Part shown: positions 34,243 to 42,990 of the stretch, in pieces
Numbering within the stretch: position 1 is the stretch's first letter
Layout of the letters: every line of letters starts with the position of its first letter
Assembly: GCA_903884655.1 (NCBI GenBank)
Contig: CAISFO010000045.1
Span: forward strand, 62,001 to 126,000
Direction of reading: 5' to 3'
DNA length: 64,000 bases
From: an uncultured Holophagaceae bacterium
Lineage (GTDB): Bacteria; Acidobacteriota; Holophagae; Holophagales; Holophagaceae
The notes under the pieces: model-generated
The model's database searches: none
What the model was told of the DNA's origin: nothing
What the model saw: the letters and a program-made list of their open reading frames with translations, nothing else
Position numbers and translations under genes: made by a program

Positions 34243-35943
34243 GTGGTCCCGCGCCTTTCCTTCTGCCTCCTGGCCGGCTCGATCTCGGTCCTGGCCCAGT
34301 CCTGGCCGACCTTCTTCTCGGCCTACCAGGATGGGCTGGCAGCCCAGGCCCAGGCGGACCACGCCCTGGCCACCAGGGCCTTCGCCCGGGCCATCGCTCT
34401 CAACCCCAACCCCGGTCTGCGGGTGAAGACCTATGGCCTGAACTTCCAGCCCACCTATTTCCCGTACCTGCGCCTGGCGGAATCCCAGCTGGCCCTCGGC
34501 GATCTGGCGGGCGCCGAGGCCTCGTTGAGGACCTCGGCCACCCTGAACCTCGAGCCTGCCCCGGAACGGGACACCCTCTCGACCAGGCTCCGGCGCCTGC
34601 GGGCGCAAGCCAGCGGACCCACCCAGCCCAGCACCCTGGCTGCACCCGAGACCCAGAAACCGGTTGCCCAGCCAGTGCTGGAACAGGCCCCATCGTCCGC
34701 CCCACCGGCTGCGCTCCCTTCACCCTGGCTGCAGTCGCCCGCCCTCGTGCGATCTCCAGATCCCGAACCCGCCCGACAGCCCTGGCTCAAGGGCAAGGAA
34801 CCTGCGGAAGGGGTGCCTCTGCGCCGCGTCGAAACCCGTACCGATCCGGTAGCGCAGGGCGCTTCATCCCCTGCTCCCTTGGGCTCGGTCCTGGTTGCCC
34901 AGGCTCCGGGGATCCCCGCTGAGTCCCCTTCTCCGGAGCACTCCCGGCGGAAATGGATCTGGTTGCTCTCCACCGGCGGGGCCGCCCTGGGAGGGACCCT
35001 CTGGTGGCTTCGACGCCCCAGCCGCCTGACCTCCCGACCTCCTGCGGGCCTGCCGGAATCCGATTTTTCCCACGCCGCCGGAACGCTGCTGTCGGGGGCC
35101 GCCCCGGACCCCGGTCCCCGGAAGGACTCCAACATCGGGCGGACCTTCGGACCCTTCATCGCGTCGCGCCTGCTTGGGCAAGGGGGCTGCGCCACGGCCT
35201 ACTACGGGACCCACCGGGACACCGGTCAGGAAGTGGCCATCAAGGTGCCCCATCCCCACCTGCTGCGGGATGGCGAGTTCAAGGCCCGGTTCCACCGGGA
35301 AGCCTCCCTGGGGGCCCTGCTCGACCATCCCAGGATCGTGCCCATTCTGGATCCTGGGCCCACCGAAGGGGACCCCTGGCTGGCCATGCGCTACATCCAC
35401 GGAGCCACCCTGGATGCCCACCTGACGGGGCAGGGAAGGCTCGGCATCGCGGAGGCTGTTCGGATCGCTTCGGATGTGGCGGAAGCCATCGCGTTCGCCC
35501 ATAGCAAGGGCGTGGTGCACCGGGACCTGAAGCCCGCCAACATCATGATCACGCCGGAGGGCGCCTTCGTCATGGACTTCGGCATCGCCCGGGTGCTGGA
35601 TGTGGCCATGACCGTCAACACCATGTTCATCGGCACGCCGCTCTACAGCGCCCCGGAATGCGTGATCACGCCCCGGGTGGGTCCCGCCGCGGACCGCTAC
35701 GCCCTGGGCATCATCCTGTTCGAGATGCTCGCCGGCGCGACGCCTTTCCAGGGTGACTCGCCCTTCCAGATCCTGGAGGCCCAGCGTTCCGAGCCCCTGC
35801 CGGATCTCCTGGCCCACTGCCCTCAGGTCCCTGCCCGCCTGGTGCGCCTGATCCAGCGGCTCTGTGCGAAGGCCCCGGAGGATCGCCCCGAAGACGGCGA
35901 GATGCTCGCGATCCTCGGGGAGCTGAAGGCCGGAGCTGCCTAG
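34243..35943 (+). CDS. Ser/Thr protein kinase with N-terminal extracytoplasmic region and C-terminal kinase domain
   Basis: 566 aa from GTG 34243, which begins one base after the porin's TGA. N-terminal signal-like helix (residues 4-18, LSFCLLAGSISVLAQ), TPR-like region (about 20-110), Pro/Ala-rich linker, one transmembrane helix (238-258, WIWLLSTGGAALGGTLWWLRR), then a complete Hanks-type kinase. The kinase has GQGGCATAYYG (312-322), Lys334, HRDLKPAN (426-433) and DFG (445-447), with a GTPLYSAPE segment. Motifs are intact, so it should be active. Domain order is the reverse of the usual bacterial receptor kinase (kinase first, sensor outside at the C-terminus). The sensor would face the periplasm, next to the porin it is coupled with. 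Confidence 0.85.
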   Translation: MVPRLSFCLLAGSISVLAQSWPTFFSAYQDGLAAQAQADHALATRAFARAIALNPNPGLRVKTYGLNFQPTYFPYLRLAESQLALGDLAGAEASLRTSATLNLEPAPERDTLSTRLRRLRAQASGPTQPSTLAAPETQKPVAQPVLEQAPSSAPPAALPSPWLQSPALVRSPDPEPARQPWLKGKEPAEGVPLRRVETRTDPVAQGASSPAPLGSVLVAQAPGIPAESPSPEHSRRKWIWLLSTGGAALGGTLWWLRRPSRLTSRPPAGLPESDFSHAAGTLLSGAAPDPGPRKDSNIGRTFGPFIASRLLGQGGCATAYYGTHRDTGQEVAIKVPHPHLLRDGEFKARFHREASLGALLDHPRIVPILDPGPTEGDPWLAMRYIHGATLDAHLTGQGRLGIAEAVRIASDVAEAIAFAHSKGVVHRDLKPANIMITPEGAFVMDFGIARVLDVAMTVNTMFIGTPLYSAPECVITPRVGPAADRYALGIILFEMLAGATPFQGDSPFQILEAQRSEPLPDLLAHCPQVPARLVRLIQRLCAKAPEDRPEDGEMLAILGELKAGAA

Positions 35944-37391
35944 ACCATCATGGCCACCGCCACCTGCAACTCCTCGGGCGTGAAGGCGGTGAATTCCATC
36001 CGTGTGGCCGCCAGGTCCCTCTGCATCAGGTCGAAATGCTTGCCCAGGCGGAGCTTCAGACCCCGGCTCTGGCAGCCCCGGATCCAGACGGAGAAGGCAC
36101 CCGGAGGTTCGAGGGGCCCGGAGCCCGTCAACCACAGGGCCATGGCGCCCGGCTGGACTTCCACCCGTCCGGCCATTGCGTGATGCAGCGCATCTTCCAG
36201 TGCCTCTCGCCGCTCGGCCGCGGCCTTCCGGACCCGGAAGAGCTGCCGCTGGACCTCCCCATCGAGGATCAGCTCGGACAGGGCCCATTCCTGCACCGGA
36301 TCGCCTTGCCAGTCCAAGTGCCGACGGGCCTTGGCCAGCAGATCGGACAGGGCTTCGGGGGCGACCAGGTAGGCCGCCCGCAGACCCGGCGCCAGGATCC
36401 TGGACAGGTCGCCCACGTAGATCACCTGCCCCGGATCATCGGCCACCAGAGGCCGGTGCGGGGAGGCCCCGGCCATCAGGTAGTCGTATTCCGGGTCCAG
36501 TTCGAGGATGGGGAAGCGGTGCTGGCGGGCCAGCTCCAGGAACCGTCGGCGGCGTGGTTCTGAGAGCGGCGCCCCAGTCGGGTACTGGCACTGTGGGCTC
36601 AGCACCAGGAGGCGGAGGGGTGGGCCGCCTGCCGCGAGCAGGGTTTCCAGGTCCGCCGGATCGGCGCCCTCGGCATCCACCGCCAGGGGCCGCAATTCCG
36701 CCTTGGCGGCCTGTTTGATGGATTCCCAGACATTCGGATTGCCTGGGTTCTCCAAGGCGACCACGCCGCCCTGGGGCCCCAGGAAGGCCTGGGTCACCAC
36801 GGTGATGGCCATGGCGGCGCTGCTGAGCACCAGCAGCTGGTCAGGCCCGGCTTCGATGTCCCGCTGGACCCGCAGGTGGGTGCAGAGGGCCTCCCGCAGC
36901 CGCCGGTGGCCCTTCACGTCCGCGGAACCCAGCAGCTCGGGTCCCTTCAGTTTCAGGGCCCGCTGGTAGGCCCGGCCCAGGGCCTGGGCCGGCGCCAGGC
37001 GCGCATCGGCCATTCCTTCGGAAAAATCCATCATGACGTTGGCCGTGCTGCTGATGGGGCTAAGGTGGGCAGGGATCTCGAAGCCTGCGCCGCCCGGCGC
37101 GGAACGGCTGCCTGACAACGGCTTCTGCGCACTGGGCAGGGCGTCGGCCACGAAGAAGCCGACCCTTTCCCGCGATTCCACCCAGCCCTGGGCCTGCAAC
37201 TCCCGGAGCGCGGCCAGGATGGTATTCACTGTCACACCCAGGCGCTCCGCCAGGTCCCGGACCCCGGGCAGGGCCACGCCGGGCCCGATGCGCCGTTCCT
37301 CGATGGCGGTCCGGACCGCCTGGGCCACCTGCAGGTAGAGGGGCCCCTTTCCGGGGACGGCCAGGCTCAGGTTCAGCTCGTTCGCCCGCAT
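35940..37391 (-). CDS. MocR-type (GntR/aminotransferase) transcription regulator
   Basis: 483 aa from ATG 37391; 41 further upstream codons are open but unlikely. N-terminal GntR winged helix (residues 1-80, GPLYLQVAQAVRTAIEERRI, GVRDLAERLGVTVNTILAAL), linker, and a fold-type I PLP aminotransferase domain. That domain has SSAAMAITVVTQAFLGPQGG, LENPGNPNVWE, SPQCQYPTGAPLSEPRRR and VIYVGDLSRILAPGLRAAYL; the usual Schiff-base Lys in the last motif appears as GDLSRILAPGLR, so I cannot identify it with certainty. MocR proteins control PLP, GABA or amino-acid genes; the target here is unknown. Its end overlaps the kinase stop by 4 nt (convergent). Confidence 0.85.
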   Translation of the reverse strand: MRANELNLSLAVPGKGPLYLQVAQAVRTAIEERRIGPGVALPGVRDLAERLGVTVNTILAALRELQAQGWVESRERVGFFVADALPSAQKPLSGSRSAPGGAGFEIPAHLSPISSTANVMMDFSEGMADARLAPAQALGRAYQRALKLKGPELLGSADVKGHRRLREALCTHLRVQRDIEAGPDQLLVLSSAAMAITVVTQAFLGPQGGVVALENPGNPNVWESIKQAAKAELRPLAVDAEGADPADLETLLAAGGPPLRLLVLSPQCQYPTGAPLSEPRRRRFLELARQHRFPILELDPEYDYLMAGASPHRPLVADDPGQVIYVGDLSRILAPGLRAAYLVAPEALSDLLAKARRHLDWQGDPVQEWALSELILDGEVQRQLFRVRKAAAERREALEDALHHAMAGRVEVQPGAMALWLTGSGPLEPPGAFSVWIRGCQSRGLKLRLGKHFDLMQRDLAATRMEFTAFTPEELQVAVAMMV

Positions 37392-37495
37392 GGCCTTGTC
37401 TGTACCCCCAGGAAGATCTTCAACTGTACCTCTCAACCAGCCCCTGCCTGGCCGAAATTGAAGCAACGGCCATTGCCGACCTCTCGGAGTCCACC

Positions 37496-39430
37496 ATGCG
37501 TCCCCAGATTCCAATCCGCCTTGCCATGTCCGCGCTGGGGGTGGGCCTGCTGGCCCTGGCCCTGGCCTGCGGCGGGAGTACGTCCACCTCCACCTACACC
37601 ACGGCCGTGCCCATGGGGAAGGTGATCACCACCGTCAGCGATGCCTCCACCGAGGACTGGGCGCAGATCGGCGTCAAGGTACTCGGCATCACTCTGACCC
37701 CCCAGGGCGGTGGCACACCCGTGACGCTCTACACCGCGCCCACACCCGCGCCGGTCCTGAACCTCTGCCAGCTCGATCAGCTCAGCGAGCTCATCGGGAG
37801 CCTCTCAGTGCCCGCGGGAACCTACACCAAGGCCACCCTCACCATTGCCGCGAACCCTGGGGACGTCACCCTGGTGAGCTCCTCCAGCCCTGAGGTGGGC
37901 TTCCCCATCGGCGTCAGCACCGCGGTGGATCCCAGCCTCATCCAGATCAAGAACACGACGGGGACCGCGCCCAATCTGACGACGACGGTCGCGGTGAACC
38001 TGGTGAACCCCCTGGTGGTGGTGGCCGGCCAGACCAGCGCCATGGACCTGGAGTTCGACCTTTCCCACCCCGCCTTCGTCGTGGAGCACGTGCCACTGGC
38101 CGGCAGCGTGACCTGGGCTGTGAACTTCAATGGGCCTGTCCGCCATCACCCGCACTATGACCTCACCCAGGTGGTCCTTCGCCACCTGTACGCCTCGGTG
38201 ACCAGCGTGTCTACCGACTACTCATCGCTGGACCTGGTCAAGGACCACGAGGTCTACCCGATTCCCGGTTCCGGCCCTGCACCCATCGCCAGCCTGCAGA
38301 CCCTGTCCGTCCTGGCCGACGCGACCAATGGGACTCTTTTCTATGACCTGGATGCCACACCCGTGAGCCCTTCGGTGGTCCATGATTTCTCCGCCCAGGC
38401 GGCCACCCTGGCCGGGAAGTACGTCCGCGTGGCGGCCCGCCACCAGTCGAACGGCAGCCTTACGGCCGTGCGGGTCTGGGCGAGCAGTTCCTGGGCCAAG
38501 GTCTGGATCAGCCCGGAAGGCCATGTCAATCACGTCACCGCCAGCCAGATCGACCTGGACAACGAGAATGGCCTCTCCGTGCCCATCACCGTGGACGCCA
38601 ACACCAAGTTCTACTTCCGGACCCCGGCCAGCGGCCTCTCGGACGCCACGCCCATCGGGACCGGCCCCACCTTCCTCGCCAACCTGGCCCGGGGCTTCAA
38701 GGTGCATGTCAGCCTGGTGGATCCCCTCGCGACGAGCAACCTGACGGCCGCGACCGTGGACATCGAGATCGCCAAGTTCGACGGTGTCATTTCCAATGCC
38801 ACTGTCAATGGCGGCTTCACCTACACGCGCAAGTTCTTCAACGCGGCGGACAACTACAGCATGCCGCTGGCCTTCTGCGCCGACACCACCGCGAACGGAA
38901 AGGACGCCGCCGGCAACCCGATCCTGGGCTTCAAGTGGTGGAACTTCGCCTTCCCGACTCTGGCCGACACGGGCGCCAGCGCGAAATCAGACTTCGTCAC
39001 TGCGGTGAGCGGCAGCGTCAATTTCAACGGGACCGTCGGCGCCCTCTCCGCCTGGGGCATGAGCTACGCCGTCTGGGGTGATCCTGCAAACACCACCGGC
39101 TGGAGCACCAAGTGGGCCATCCTCGAGCCGACCCGGCTGCCCAGGGGAACCGTATCCTCCCCCTTCGCCGCCAATGCCTTCGGCATGACCCTGACGGGCG
39201 GCGCCAACCCCGTCACTGTGAACCTGAGCGCCACGCCTGGTTCGGCGACCCTGGTCTATGACGTCTCGACTTCCGGGCTCATCACCACCATCACGCCCGT
39301 CGACATCACCACGCCCGCCGGCCAGACCTTCCTGACGACCTATGTGGCGAATGGCGGAACTGTGCGCGTCTGGGGCGTGCCGCAGCCCGGCGGCACCATC
39401 AAGTGCTACGCCCTCAACGTCGTCCACTAG
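37496..39430 (+). CDS. DUF4382-type lipoprotein
   Basis: 644 aa. Lipoprotein signal: hydrophobic helix ending LALALACGG (lipobox Cys at residue 25), so anchored in a membrane, probably facing outward. The N-terminal 200 residues match the DUF4382 pattern (VTVSDASTEDWAQIGVKVLGI, VPAGTYTKATLTI, DLEFDLS). The remainder is repetitive beta-rich sequence with Gly/Thr/Ser, carrying repeated GxVx-type strands (WINPEGHVNHVTASQI, LDNENGLSVPI). No enzymatic motif seen. Followed by a good terminator and then a small secreted protein gene. Confidence 0.72.
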   Translation: MRPQIPIRLAMSALGVGLLALALACGGSTSTSTYTTAVPMGKVITTVSDASTEDWAQIGVKVLGITLTPQGGGTPVTLYTAPTPAPVLNLCQLDQLSELIGSLSVPAGTYTKATLTIAANPGDVTLVSSSSPEVGFPIGVSTAVDPSLIQIKNTTGTAPNLTTTVAVNLVNPLVVVAGQTSAMDLEFDLSHPAFVVEHVPLAGSVTWAVNFNGPVRHHPHYDLTQVVLRHLYASVTSVSTDYSSLDLVKDHEVYPIPGSGPAPIASLQTLSVLADATNGTLFYDLDATPVSPSVVHDFSAQAATLAGKYVRVAARHQSNGSLTAVRVWASSSWAKVWISPEGHVNHVTASQIDLDNENGLSVPITVDANTKFYFRTPASGLSDATPIGTGPTFLANLARGFKVHVSLVDPLATSNLTAATVDIEIAKFDGVISNATVNGGFTYTRKFFNAADNYSMPLAFCADTTANGKDAAGNPILGFKWWNFAFPTLADTGASAKSDFVTAVSGSVNFNGTVGALSAWGMSYAVWGDPANTTGWSTKWAILEPTRLPRGTVSSPFAANAFGMTLTGGANPVTVNLSATPGSATLVYDVSTSGLITTITPVDITTPAGQTFLTTYVANGGTVRVWGVPQPGGTIKCYALNVVH

Positions 39431-39443
39431 CCCCCTGACGGCC

Positions 39444-39480
39444 AGGCGGGGCCGGCCGAGGGTCGACCCCGCCTGTTTTC
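39444..39480 (+). terminator. Terminator of the DUF4382 lipoprotein gene
   Basis: AGGCGGGG stem pairing with CCCCGCCT (15-nt loop), followed by GTTTTC, starting 14 nt after the stop codon. Confidence 0.65.
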
Positions 39481-39508
39481 TGCAATCCCGTAACCCAAGG
39501 AGCACGTC

Positions 39509-39841
39509 ATGTCCAAATCCCTCCTGCTCGCCCTGGCCTGCGGTCTGCTGTCCATCGGCCTTTCCGCCCAGGATGCACCGAAACCAGGCACCTACGACAA
39601 GCGGGCCGAGAATCAGCAGGACCGCATCGCCCAGGGCGTCAAGTCCGGGCAGCTCACGCCCGGAGAAACCGCCAGGCTGGAACGGAAAGAAAACAAGATC
39701 CGCCAGCAGGTCAAGAAAGACCGCGCCGCCAATGGCGGCCGCATGACCGCCGCCGAGCGGAAGCAGGTCAACAAGGAACAGAACCACCTGTCCAAGCGGA
39801 TCTACAAGGACAAGCACAATGGCAAGACAGGGCCCAAGTGA
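39509..39841 (+). CDS. Small secreted helical protein, 110 aa
   Basis: ATG 39509 behind AAGGAG. Signal peptide (residues 1-20, ending LSAQD), then a charged, probably helical mature part: LTPGETARLERKENKIRQQV and MTAAERKQVNKEQNHLSKRI, two related 45-residue segments that look duplicated. Basic (pI high), with NQQDRIAQGV and DRAANGG linkers. This is a recurrent small protein type in acidobacteria and some proteobacteria; I know no function for it. Confidence 0.7.
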   Translation: MSKSLLLALACGLLSIGLSAQDAPKPGTYDKRAENQQDRIAQGVKSGQLTPGETARLERKENKIRQQVKKDRAANGGRMTAAERKQVNKEQNHLSKRIYKDKHNGKTGPK

Positions 39842-39875
39842 GCGGGCGCTGACAGAAACGGTTCGTGCTCAGGAG

Positions 39876-40088
39876 GTGTTCGCGCAGCAGCCTCCGCAGG
39901 AGGCCACTCTCGCTCCTTTGTCGTGGAGTCGGAGCTTCCCCGCGGAGAATAGCGAAGCGAAGCCTGGCTTTGCCGGGCTGAGCGCGGGGGTCCGGGGGTG
40001 TTCGCGCAGCGAGCCTCCGCCTAACGCGGCCTCCGCTGGAGGCCGCTCCCGCTCCTTCGTCGCGGAGCCGGAGCCTCCCCCCGGAGAA
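39876..40088. repeat. Imperfect direct repeat of extragenic GC-rich sequence
   Basis: Two related copies, 39876-39949 and 39998-40088, both starting GTGTTCGCGCAGC and ending CCGGAGAA or GCGGAGAA. The second copy has an extra insert with GCCTCC-gct-GGAGGC. Between them is CGAAGCGAAGCCTGGC-type sequence. No coding frame fits. Lies after the small secreted protein gene and just before the end of fliN. Confidence 0.6.
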
Positions 40089-40090
40089 CA

Positions 40091-41029
40091 TCAGGCCAGG
40101 CTGCGGATCCGCGCGGCCCTGGTATCGATCTCGGTGATGCGGAAGGCGAAGTTGCCGTCCACGACCACCACTTCGCCCTTGGCGATGAGCTTGTTGTTCA
40201 CCAGCAGCTCCACGGGCGCGTCGGCGCTGCGGTTCAGCTCGAGGATGGAGCCGGGAGTGAGCTTGAGCAGCTCGCCCATCTGCATCTCGGTTTGTCCCAT
40301 CCGCACCACCACGGGCAGCTGGATATCCAGCAGCAGGTCCAGGTTGCCGGAATCAGGCATGGGTCCGGCCGCCACAGGCGCCTGGCGGGCCGGTGCGGAC
40401 AAGGCGGCGGCCACGGAGGCGGGCGCGGGCTCCGGGGCCGCCGGAGCCGCGGCGGGCGCCTCTCCGACACCCAGCTTCCGCTTGAGCTGCTGGAGCAGCA
40501 GGTCCGGAAACAGCAGGTGGACCGTGGTGTCCAGGGAATCCTGAGTGGTGGGCAGCCTGACGTCCTGGAAGCCACCCTGACCCAGCTGTTCCCCGTAGGC
40601 CGCCTCATCCGGCGCCAGGGCCAGGATCTCCACGTTGGCGATGGCGAAGGTCTCGCCGGCCAGATCCGAAAGGGTCTGGTTGGCGCTGCCCATCACCTGG
40701 TTGAAGGTCTCCGCCAGGGCATCCTTGGAATCGCCCACCAATTCCTCGGCCGGCGCGCCCTCGCCGCCGAGCATGAGGTCCACCAGCATGGTCCCCTCCT
40801 TGAGGGGCAGGGTGAAGTAGAGGGTGCCGTTCAGCCCCTTCTGGTAGTTGGCCTTGACGAGGATCCCCGTGCCCTCATGCAGCTTGGCGATGGCGGGTGT
40901 CTCCAGCAGATCACCTGGTTCGGACTTCATCTGGAACTCGCGGCCCGTCAGCATGGAGAACACGGAGGCCATGCTCTCGGCGAAGGCGCTGCCGACTTTC
41001 TGGAGGAGTTCAGTGTCTCGGGCATCCAT
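40091..41029 (-). CDS. fliN: Flagellar motor switch protein FliN/FliY
   Basis: Last gene of the second flagellar operon. 312 aa, twice a classical FliN. Residues 1-150 form a CheC/FliY-type domain (VGSAFAESMASVFSMLTG, GTGILVKANYQKGLNGTLYFTLP, ALAETFNQVMGSANQTLSDL). The C-terminus (about 230-312) is the SpoA/FliN domain: DIQLPVVVRMGQTEMQMGELLKL...GSILELNRSADAPVELLVNNKLIAKGEVVVV. FliY-like fusions can carry phosphatase activity; here the E-x2-N pair is partly visible (ETFNQVMGSAN), so a CheY-P phosphatase function is possible. 3 nt after fliM. Confidence 0.92.
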   Translation of the reverse strand: MDARDTELLQKVGSAFAESMASVFSMLTGREFQMKSEPGDLLETPAIAKLHEGTGILVKANYQKGLNGTLYFTLPLKEGTMLVDLMLGGEGAPAEELVGDSKDALAETFNQVMGSANQTLSDLAGETFAIANVEILALAPDEAAYGEQLGQGGFQDVRLPTTQDSLDTTVHLLFPDLLLQQLKRKLGVGEAPAAAPAAPEPAPASVAAALSAPARQAPVAAGPMPDSGNLDLLLDIQLPVVVRMGQTEMQMGELLKLTPGSILELNRSADAPVELLVNNKLIAKGEVVVVDGNFAFRITEIDTRAARIRSLA

Positions 41030-41032
41030 GGT

Positions 41033-42049
41033 TCACCCTTCCGACCGGCTGCCGGTCACTTGGAACACGCGTTTTCCGTTGGGATTCAAGGCCACCAGGC
41101 CCATGAAGCGGGGAATGCCGTCCACACAGAGATCCAGCTCCGCGTCGAAGCGCTTGGTCAGCGGGATCAGATCGCCGGCCTTCAGCTGGAGGATCTCCTC
41201 CATCCTGAGGTTCGTGCCGCGGATCTCCGCGGCGGCTTCCATGGAACACCGCTTGAGGCTGGCCATCAGAAGGCGGGCCTCCTCGAAGGTGGAGGACTTC
41301 TTGTAGCCCGTGAACATCTCCTGGTCGAATTTCCCGGCGATGGGTTCGAGGATGATGCTCGGGATGGCCAGGTTGATCATGCCGCTGACCGGGCCCATCT
41401 TCACCTCGAAGACCACCAGCAGCACCACCTCGTTGGGCGCGACGATCTGGATGAGCTGGGGGCTGGTCTCCCGGGCCTGGATGCGGAAATCCAGGTCGAT
41501 GATGCCCCGCCAGGCCTCGCGAAGATCCTCCAGCACCAGCTTCAGCACGCCATCGAAAATGCTCTGCTCGATGTCCGTCATGGTGCGCAGCTGCTTGAGG
41601 GGTTCACCGGGACCGCCCAGCATCTTGTCGATGATGGGGAACACCAGGGTCGGGTTCACTTCCAGGGCCAGCGCGCCTTCCAGGGGCTTGATGGAGATGG
41701 CGTTGAAGCAGGTCGGATCGGGGACGGACAGCAGGAATTCCTGGTAGCTGAGCTGCTCGACGCTCACCAGGTTCACTTCGGTGATGGAGCGCAGATAGGC
41801 GCTCAAGGAGCTGGAGAAATTCCGGGCGAAGCGGTCGTGCATGAAGTGGAGCGAGCGCATCTGCTCCCGGCTCACCCGGTCCGGGCGACGGAAGTTGTAG
41901 AGGGTGACCTTCTTCTGGGCCTGGGCCTTTTTTGCCTGGGGAGGCGCCGCGCCCCGCTCGGACCCACTCCCGGCCACACCCTTGCTGGCCGGCTTGGTGT
42001 GCGACTTAAGTAGAGCGTCTACTTCCTCTTGGCTTAGGATCTTGGCCAT
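41033..42049 (-). CDS. fliM: Flagellar motor switch protein FliM
   Basis: Rotor C-ring protein that binds CheY-P. 338 aa. N-terminal CheY-binding helix is MAKILSQEEVDALL, followed by a basic, Ala-rich linker. The middle domain has LHFMHDRFARNFSSSLSAYLRS, and the C-terminal SpoA domain is at about 265-330 (LRMEEILQLKAGDLIPL, VDGIPRFMGLVALNPNGKRVFQV). Family length and motifs normal. Spaced 3 nt from fliA and fliN. Confidence 0.95.
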   Translation of the reverse strand: MAKILSQEEVDALLKSHTKPASKGVAGSGSERGAAPPQAKKAQAQKKVTLYNFRRPDRVSREQMRSLHFMHDRFARNFSSSLSAYLRSITEVNLVSVEQLSYQEFLLSVPDPTCFNAISIKPLEGALALEVNPTLVFPIIDKMLGGPGEPLKQLRTMTDIEQSIFDGVLKLVLEDLREAWRGIIDLDFRIQARETSPQLIQIVAPNEVVLLVVFEVKMGPVSGMINLAIPSIILEPIAGKFDQEMFTGYKKSSTFEEARLLMASLKRCSMEAAAEIRGTNLRMEEILQLKAGDLIPLTKRFDAELDLCVDGIPRFMGLVALNPNGKRVFQVTGSRSEG

Positions 42050-42052
42050 GGA

Positions 42053-42982
42053 TTACCCTTCGATGTGCTTCTCCAGGAGCTTGCCCCGGAGTCGCAGCAT
42101 GGCCTTGGTATGCAATTGGGATACCCGGGACTCGGTGATGTTCAACAGAGTTCCGATTTCCTTCATGGTCAGCTCGTCGAAGTAGTAGAGCTGGACCACG
42201 AATTTCTCTTTCTTGGGCAGCAGTTCCATGGCTTCCCGGAGGATGTCCTTGATTTCCGAGGCCTGGAAGGTCTGGGAGGGGTCCTCGGCGTCCGGATCCG
42301 GCACGAAGCTGATGAGGCTCTCGCCTTCGCCATCCTCCCCCACTTCCACGAAGGTGCCGAGGGTGACGCCCTTCAGGTCGTCCAGGTTCTTGTGCAGCTC
42401 CTCCAGGGGCATCCCCAGGTGGAGGGCCACCTCCTCGTCCGTGGCCGCCCGACCCATCTGCTGCTCGAGCGAGTGGTAGGCGCCCTCGATGTCCTTCTTC
42501 TTGCGGCGCAGGCTTCTGGGCACCCAGTCGAGGTCCCGCAGGCCATCCAGGATGGCGCCCTTGATCCGGAGCTCGGCGTAGGTCTTGAACTTGATGTTGC
42601 GGGCCGGCTCGAATTTTTCGATGGCATCCATGAGACCGAGGATCCCGCTGTTGATGAGGTCATCCAGCTCCACGTGCGAAGGCAGGCGCGAGGCGATGCG
42701 GTGGGCCACGAACTTCACCAGGGGCACATAGTCCTTGATGATCTGCTCGCGGTTCTCCCGGTCGAAGGGCTCGGGGGGTTCCGCCGATTCAGAAACCGGG
42801 GCAGGAGCCGGGACCGGCTGCAGGGGGGGCGGATAGGCCGGAGGCAACCCTCTTCCGTAGGCCTTGGCCGCTGCCAGCGCCGCCCAGGGACGCAGGGCGG
42901 CCGGGGCCTGTTCCACGGCCCGGAGCGCCTCGCCACTGAGGGGCAGGCCGGGATTGGCGGGCTGGTCCGGAGTCGATGACAT
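42053..42982 (-). CDS. fliA: Flagellar RNA polymerase sigma factor FliA (sigma-28)
   Basis: 309 aa; directs transcription of late flagellar and chemotaxis genes. Start at ATG 42982 after GGACG. The first 75 residues are a Pro/Ala-rich extension not present in E. coli FliA (239 aa). After that the domains follow normally: sigma2 (YVPLVKFVAHRIASRLP, DDLINSGILGLMDAIEKFEP, FKTYAELRIKGAILDGLRDLDW), sigma3 (SLEQQMGRAATDEEVALHLGM), sigma4 (LLPKKEKFVVQLYYFDELTMKEIGTLLNITESRVSQLHTKA). No FlgM-type anti-sigma gene is seen in the window. Confidence 0.93.
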   Translation of the reverse strand: MSSTPDQPANPGLPLSGEALRAVEQAPAALRPWAALAAAKAYGRGLPPAYPPPLQPVPAPAPVSESAEPPEPFDRENREQIIKDYVPLVKFVAHRIASRLPSHVELDDLINSGILGLMDAIEKFEPARNIKFKTYAELRIKGAILDGLRDLDWVPRSLRRKKKDIEGAYHSLEQQMGRAATDEEVALHLGMPLEELHKNLDDLKGVTLGTFVEVGEDGEGESLISFVPDPDAEDPSQTFQASEIKDILREAMELLPKKEKFVVQLYYFDELTMKEIGTLLNITESRVSQLHTKAMLRLRGKLLEKHIEG

Positions 42983-42990
42983 GCAACGTC

